A stretch of DNA of 64,000 nucleotides, taken from positions 6,088,698 to 6,152,697 of the forward strand of contig OZ037765.1 in assembly GCA_964035545.1 (NCBI GenBank), read 5' to 3'. A program made the position numbers and the translations under genes. This document shows positions 62,151 to 64,000 of the stretch, in pieces; position 1 is the first letter of the stretch, and each line of letters begins with the position of its first letter. The stretch comes from Bugula neritina (taxonomy: Eukaryota > Bryozoa > Gymnolaemata > Cheilostomatida > Bugulidae). The notes under the pieces are model-generated. The model was not told where the DNA came from and did no database searches. It saw only the letters and a list, made by a program, of their open reading frames with translations.

Positions 62151-62430
62151 AGAAAAAAGCTGCGTGGCAGTAGCACCAGTAATTGGTTTGGAAAAATTTG
62201 CTTTCTGCCAATCAAAATCAAACAAGTTGAAATGTTACCTTTGTTTTTTTTCAACATCTCTTAACCCAACTGATTATTTCTTCTTATCTTTTAGTTCTGA
62301 GTTTTCATTGGAATAAATTCCCAATAGATCCATCAATCCAAACTTTGGTGTAGGAAACAATCTTGGTCTATCAACTCAGTAACTCAAAGTCTCAGTATCT
62401 GGAATAAAAGGCATAGGCCTTGACTTTGAG
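62151..62430 (+). other. Possible 5' UTR exon of the M-Ras gene
   Basis: A strong donor (TTTGAG|GTAAGT) at 62430/62431 ends a stretch without repeats. The coding exon 1.3 kb downstream begins after an acceptor (TTTGCAG at 63738), so a non-coding first exon is required; this is the best candidate. The exon start is not defined. Confidence 0.35.
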
Positions 62431-62683
62431 GTAAGTAATGTTTTAACAAATTAGCAACAATTGATAAAAGCAGTAATTCTGCTTACACTGTGTGAAGACT
62501 ATGAATCACAATGACAACTCATTTTATTATCTGATTTTATATTAATTGTAGTTTGAAATAAATTATGAAGTAGCACTTCATAATATTGGTAATTCATAGC
62601 TTTACAGTCTATACCACACTTCTTAATATTTATATTGTGCAAGCTTTAAATAAAGTATAGACATTAACACGACATATCTCTAT

Positions 62684-63600
62684 TCAAATCACATAAATTG
62701 GGGGTTTAGTGGCCATAATGCAGATGTTGTGTTTAAGATAGTATCGTCCAGGGATACCAACATTCCTCTGCACTGGTCTGCCTGCAAAGTGGCGTCCAAC
62801 AGCTTCATAACACAATGATTCAGTTACAAATTTATGAGCTTTTACACAAACATACAACATTATTGGTGGATGTACTACAGTACTACAGTACCATTATAGC
62901 AGCTCACCACTAGCAAATAGGTTTCAATCAGAATCTGGAGCTTAAAGACTTAGCTGCCCAGGCACCCCTGGTCTAGTCATAATTGCTTACATAAATGTAA
63001 AAACCTGTCAATAAGCAATAATAATTATTATTTTAATGTGTTTCTCTTAATTTTGAAAAATTGATTTTCTCAATTGCCTATTTAGCCACCCTTTTCAGCA
63101 TGGAGTCTGATGGCTTCTTTTGCAATATAACACACATAGATTTGTAAAGACTTATTTCCTTATAGCGGTCAGTTCCTCGTAGCATATTTAAAGCATGATC
63201 TATAGTGTAAAACTCCATATACTGATGGTATAAACTTCAGATTCATTTGCAGTTCCCGAATAGTCTCACGTTTCTGTAGTAAACTCATACCGTGTATCAC
63301 ATAAGTGGTTTTGATAGTATTGCTAGATTATGCTCATCTTTACAGTTGTTTCTTGGTATTGGTTACAATTCACTTTAGAAATCATGTTAATGCATAGGGT
63401 TTGTTGACATAGTACTCAACATATCAAAATCTGCATTCCATTAGCTTTTGTAGACATTACGATTATGTCTATAAGTAGGTTTGCCATCCCTTTCAACAAA
63501 ACACATTTTACTATATAATTATTACTCTTGAATTCATCCAATGAAAGTCATTAGAAAGCATGCAAGAGATGAATTCAAGAATGTTGAAATGGTGGTTAAA
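62684..63600 (-). pseudogene. Possible decayed transposase-like coding sequence
   Basis: Several minus-strand fragments in different frames look more coding-like than chance: 62684-62860 (contains GRHFAGRPVQRN), about 63090-63215 (contains MLRGTDRYKEISLYK) and about 63450-63500 (contains KPTYRHNRNVYK). Together they suggest a broken transposase, perhaps piggyBac-like, but I have no firm motif. Plus-strand frames are also open over part of it. Confidence 0.22.
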
Positions 63601-63738
63601 AGTTTATATCTTGCTCGCATTTGGTTTACTCATCTCAGATTTAAATTAAGTTTGAAATGAAATATAATCATCATCATAATTAAAAAGTCAACTGTTCACA
63701 TATTCACTTCAAACAGTGATTTCATTTGTTTTTGCAGT

Positions 63739-63894
63739 GTAAACAGATTATTCAAAGTTGCTTGGTTCCTCATTATGAAGACAAACTCTCTCAACAACAA
63801 CTCATCGATGAAGACTCCAACCGAAGAGCTCACTCAATACAAACTCGTTGTAGTTGGAGATGGAGGGGTTGGAAAATCCGCCCTCACCATTCAG
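63739..63894 (+). CDS. MRAS: M-Ras-type small GTPase, first coding exon (gene runs off the window)
   Basis: An exon after the TTTGCAG acceptor; ATG at 63775; donor at 63894/63895. It encodes 40 residues: a 21-residue Asn/Ser/Thr-rich leader, then [19 protein letters not shown]. This is the Ras beta-1 strand, P-loop (GDGGVGKS) and start of helix 1. The P-loop with Asp after the first Gly is typical of M-Ras and differs from GAGG (H/K/N-Ras) and GGGG (R-Ras). Ras-family genes often have an intron right after ALTIQ. The remaining exons with switch regions and CaaX box lie beyond 64000, so the subfamily call rests on the P-loop alone. A second in-frame ATG (MKTPTEEL) lies 11 codons downstream. 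Confidence 0.75.
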
Positions 63895-64000
63895 GTTAAT
63901 TCTAAGTATTATCATAGATATAGTCTTAAGCTATATTTTGTCATTTTTATTATTTGTGGTTTTCAAAGAAACTAAGTTATTAGAATTGTACTTTATTTTC

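Overview
This is a stretch of an AT-rich, intron-rich animal nuclear genome. Consensus GT..AG introns, single-copy metazoan genes (delta-tubulin, VPS34, FBXL2/FBXL20, M-Ras, MRPL50, CMC2, VPS9D1) and CR1-type, Ty3/gypsy and Harbinger-type mobile elements all point to an invertebrate. A lophotrochozoan is my guess, but the sequence alone does not settle the phylum. All gene models come from reading splice sites and frames by eye. Every complete model adds up to a multiple of three.

Layout. 1-5959 (+): 3' part of a coiled-coil gene with a C-terminal C2H2 finger and a run of 42/33-nt exons. 6893-21260 (+): a C2-domain gene of ten exons; intron 1 holds a CR1-like LINE and intron 2 a very young Ty3/gypsy element whose integrase precedes reverse transcriptase. 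22691-35126 (+): FBXL2/FBXL20; its 5.8-kb second intron holds a DNA transposon with >1-kb terminal inverted repeats and a Harbinger-like MITE. 36221-38743 (-): delta-tubulin. 40738-42611 (+): MRPL50, tail-to-tail with a small hidden gene, CMC2 (42680-43535, -). 45548-53623 (+): PIK3C3/VPS34, complete in 19 exons. 54721-59572 (-): VPS9D1-like, complete in 11 exons. 63775-end (+): first coding exon of an M-Ras-type GTPase.

Working together: VPS34 makes PI3P on early endosomes and is a Rab5 effector, while VPS9 domains activate Rab5-family GTPases, so these convergent neighbours belong to one pathway. MRPL50 (mitoribosome) and CMC2 (cytochrome c oxidase assembly) are also convergent neighbours. 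Intergenic DNA is rich in degenerate hexamer repeats built on TAT/ATA triplets and in short foldback elements. No bacterial-style operon, CRISPR array or defence system is present.
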